Source: CALBPI01 sp045110335
GTDB lineage: Bacteria; Pseudomonadota; Gammaproteobacteria; Steroidobacterales; Woeseiaceae
Length of the DNA stretch: 64,000 nucleotides
Direction: 5' to 3'
Assembly: GCA_045110335.1 (NCBI GenBank)
Contig: JBGCGB010000030.1
Coordinates: 1 to 64,000, forward strand
Notes under the pieces: generated by a model
Database searches by the model: none
Told to the model about the DNA's origin: nothing
What the model saw: the letters and a program-made list of their open reading frames with translations, nothing else
Shown here: positions 61,859 to 64,000 of the stretch, one piece after another
Layout: every line of letters starts with the position of its first letter
How positions within the stretch are numbered: position 1 is the first letter of the stretch
Position numbers and translations under genes: made by a program

Positions 61859-62896
61859 TTAACGAACTGCTGCTTGTTGGTTGGTGGAGACCCATTGATC
61901 TAGCGTTGCGTTAATCAAATCGTCCTGTTCTTGCGCCGAAGTTTCAGCGGCGTTTTCGGCGGCTTCGAACGAAGCAACGATGATCGGCATACCGTCGACT
62001 TCCGTCAAGAGGTGAATGTGTCCATTTCGAGCGAATCGCTCGTTCCATGCCGATCGCATGCGCTGCCAGAAGGCCGCGGTTTCCGCCCAGTAGTCTATCG
62101 CCGGAGAGAAATCAAAACCATCAATGCTACGGTAATCGTTGAAGCCGAATTCCCGTGCTAGTGTCAGCTCTGTTGAGCGACCGTTGCGAAGAGTCTTTGT
62201 GTTGTCTTGCTCGTGAGTCCAGCCATTGGGCGTGACTGTATGGCGGTTCTCTGCGTTAATCGCATTGTAGTCATCGCGCTTTGTATATTCACGTCGCGGC
62301 AAGGGTCGCCAGGTACGATCGCTGGTCCATGTTGACACGCCATAGCGGTGATTCCACTTTCCGGTACCACAATATCGGGGCGCATCGGAAACCTCAAAGA
62401 CACATTGCGTCCAGGCGCCGGCCGTTTTCTCGGCCGCTAGTGATTTGACCTGCCAGTTTTGGTCTTCAACGAATTCAAATCGTTCTTTGGCCTCAAAGTG
62501 CCAGTCTTGCCGCCAGTGTTTCACCACATAACCATCGCCAACAACAAGGATATGCTGCAAAACAATTCGTCCCGGCGTGTTCTCTACAACAATCACTTTC
62601 TCGAAGCCGCCCGTATTCTTGCTGTCATGTTTTTCGTAGCCAGCTTGCAAGGCTACCGTTTCATCAAAGTTAAACTTCACATGATATTCGCCCTGCATCG
62701 CGAGAATCGCGCGCCTACCCTTCTCGGCTGCATCATCTGTTTCAACAATGGCATTGAAGTAAGGATTGCGAACAGCAGTATGTGCAGGCAATCCGGTTTC
62801 TCTAGCCACAGATTCGACGGTAGACGGTTGTGTCGTTGCACAGCCCGTTAGAAGAATCAAAGTGATGGATAATAGTGTGCTCTTTTTCACGTTCAT
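61859..62896 (-). CDS. DUF6607-family lipoprotein
   Basis: The 345-residue product has lipobox LLTGC. The body matches DUF6607: MQGEYHVKFNFDETVAL, RIVLQHILVVGDGYVVKHWRQDW, QWTQC-like segment AWTQCVFEVSDAPRY, and SDRTWRPLPRREYTKRDDYN. Function is unknown, but such genes often sit beside TonB-dependent haem-type receptors, as here: the receptor gene ends 15 bases upstream on the same strand. A role in processing or handling the receptor's ligand is inferred from context. Confidence 0.85.
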   Translation of the reverse strand: MNVKKSTLLSITLILLTGCATTQPSTVESVARETGLPAHTAVRNPYFNAIVETDDAAEKGRRAILAMQGEYHVKFNFDETVALQAGYEKHDSKNTGGFEKVIVVENTPGRIVLQHILVVGDGYVVKHWRQDWHFEAKERFEFVEDQNWQVKSLAAEKTAGAWTQCVFEVSDAPRYCGTGKWNHRYGVSTWTSDRTWRPLPRREYTKRDDYNAINAENRHTVTPNGWTHEQDNTKTLRNGRSTELTLAREFGFNDYRSIDGFDFSPAIDYWAETAAFWQRMRSAWNERFARNGHIHLLTEVDGMPIIVASFEAAENAAETSAQEQDDLINATLDQWVSTNQQAAVR

Positions 62897-62911
62897 CGTT
62901 TGTCCCTTTAA

Positions 62912-64000
62912 TTAGAAAGACCAGTCCAAAGCCAGACTGAACTCGCGCCCAGGTCGTTGAAACTGAGCGCTGTTAACGTTGTCGCTGCTCAGGCCCTGAA
63001 CATCCAGATAGTTGAAATAGGTGTGATCGCCAAGATTGTAGACACCCGCGCGAACGCGCAGACTGTCCGTCGGTTTCCATGCGGCCAGCGCATCAAAAAC
63101 CACGTAGCCAGCTGGTGATAACAACGCACCGGCGCTCTCGTCGAGATCATCTTGTCGGGCGGCGGCCCGCGCCACTACGCTTCCGCTGATACCAGAGTCG
63201 GGGTTCGCATAATCAATACCAATAACACCGTTGAGGGGTGCGATGGAATTCAATGGTTGCCCTGTGCTTCGGTCTTCGCCATTCGCGTAAGCCGCCGACA
63301 TACGCAATGTGATCCCGGGCAGTTTGGGTAGGCTCGCTTGTGCGGAAAATTCGACGCCGGCGATTTCAACATCCTCTAAATTGATGGACTGAAAAATCAG
63401 CAAGCCATTGTTGGGGTCAACACCAACGTTGGTGAATGATTGAATGAAGTCGTCATAGCGTGTTTGGAAAGTGGCGAGTTCCGCCGACCAGAGTGGATTG
63501 ACGAAACGGATGCCTGCCTCAAGCCCACGACTGGATTCGGACCGCAAGTCGGGGCTGGGCATCGCTGTATAGCCGAATTGGAAATTGGTGAAGCCGACAT
63601 TGACATCATTGACCGGTGGCGCTCGGAAACCCTCTGCATATTGGGCATACCATTGGACGGATTCGTTCACCTGCCACAAGGCCCCCATTTTTGGCGACAC
63701 TTGATCATCGTCGTAATTGACAACGGCAACGCCGGGATTATCTTCGATAAAGATTTGATCAATATCCGGGACCAATTCGTAGCGATCCCAACGCAAGCCC
63801 GGTGTCAAAGTGACATTGCCCACTGTGATTTCATGTTCTGCATAGATGCCCATGCGTTTTGTTTCGGATTTCGGAAAGTCCCGCAGTGGAAAAATATCGG
63901 GACCGACTTGTGAGCTGACGACGCCAGTAAGCAGGTTTCGTTCCAGACCGTCCCTGAGTTGAGCTGTGTCTGTTTGCTCATATTCAATACCGAATGCAGT
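62912..64000 (-). CDS. TonB-dependent outer-membrane receptor, C-terminal part (runs off the window)
   Basis: The frame is open from the window's right edge to the stop at 62912, giving about 362 residues of barrel. Recognisable segments include LTPGLRWDRYEL, GALWQVNESVQWYAQYAEGFRAPPVNDVN, LEAGIRFVNPLWSAELATFQTRYDDFI, SAAYANGED and the end FSLALDWSF with a terminal Phe. The pattern is that of haem/haemoglobin-type TonB-dependent receptors. The plug, TonB box and signal peptide are beyond the window. Confidence 0.9.
   Translation of the reverse strand, partial: TAFGIEYEQTDTAQLRDGLERNLLTGVVSSQVGPDIFPLRDFPKSETKRMGIYAEHEITVGNVTLTPGLRWDRYELVPDIDQIFIEDNPGVAVVNYDDDQVSPKMGALWQVNESVQWYAQYAEGFRAPPVNDVNVGFTNFQFGYTAMPSPDLRSESSRGLEAGIRFVNPLWSAELATFQTRYDDFIQSFTNVGVDPNNGLLIFQSINLEDVEIAGVEFSAQASLPKLPGITLRMSAAYANGEDRSTGQPLNSIAPLNGVIGIDYANPDSGISGSVVARAAARQDDLDESAGALLSPAGYVVFDALAAWKPTDSLRVRAGVYNLGDHTYFNYLDVQGLSSDNVNSAQFQRPGREFSLALDWSF

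Noticed and set aside
1..64000. CRISPR arrays, rRNA, tRNA or prophage modules
   Set aside because: No regularly spaced repeats, no cloverleaf-like or rRNA-like stretches and no phage structural genes were recognised.

Overview
The window reads as chromosomal DNA of a free-living, probably marine, Gram-negative bacterium, most likely a gammaproteobacterium. Reasons: many lipoproteins and outer-membrane beta-barrels with C-terminal Phe, TonB-linked proteins, a TorF-type and an OprP-type porin, a LexA box of the E. coli type, sigma-28-like promoters, and a chemotaxis operon in the CheY-CheA-CheW-CheR-CheD-CheB order. No rRNA, tRNA or CRISPR array was recognised. Base composition is balanced and codon use is fairly even, apart from an AT-richer, IS-scarred stretch at about 20.0-23.2 kb.

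Layout. 0-7 kb: two BNR/Asp-box propeller proteins around a PutP-type Na+/proline symporter, then an FG-GAP repeat protein. 7-18 kb: envelope proteins (a beta-barrel, lipoproteins, a DUF1439 protein, an OprP-like porin, a CotH-kinase lipoprotein), a secreted esterase/beta-lactamase-fold fusion, and a divergent OmpR/EnvZ-type two-component pair. 18-23.8 kb: gamma-glutamyltransferase, then a scarred region with an orphan DUF2384 antitoxin C-terminus, a 3'-truncated IS3 element, a lipoprotein, an EEP nuclease and a LexA-boxed small ORF. 24-34.5 kb: a TonB-domain TPR protein, an ABC-2 exporter facing a membrane protein/XRE regulator pair across an inverted repeat, a giant PKD lipoprotein, a YcaQ-type glycosylase and a DGSGS-repeat protein. 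34.6-36.4 kb: an RpiB-like isomerase and secreted hypotheticals.

36.5-47.1 kb is the most coherent system: a chemotaxis island. One operon encodes CheY, CheA, CheW, a STAS protein, a small protein with a CheZ-like D-x-x-x-Q motif, CheR, CheD and CheB. A second unit encodes a second CheY and a protein with the CheC/CheX phosphatase signature. An HDOD gene and a chemoreceptor ending in a CheR-tethering pentapeptide complete it. Three TAAA-N15-GCCGATAA-like promoters (sigma-28 type) drive both CheY units and the receptor. This suggests two response regulators, each with its own candidate phosphatase.

47-64 kb: TorF-like porin, TPR lipoprotein, a PLA2-like lipoprotein coupled to an ABM monooxygenase, an arsR-arsI organoarsenical pair with an apparently leaderless promoter, a five-gene run (GST, ADP-ribosylglycohydrolase-type lipoprotein, ribose-type ABC importer), a DUF1330/CpcT pair, a secreted S8 protease with two PPC domains, and a DUF6607 lipoprotein behind a TonB-dependent receptor that runs off the window end.
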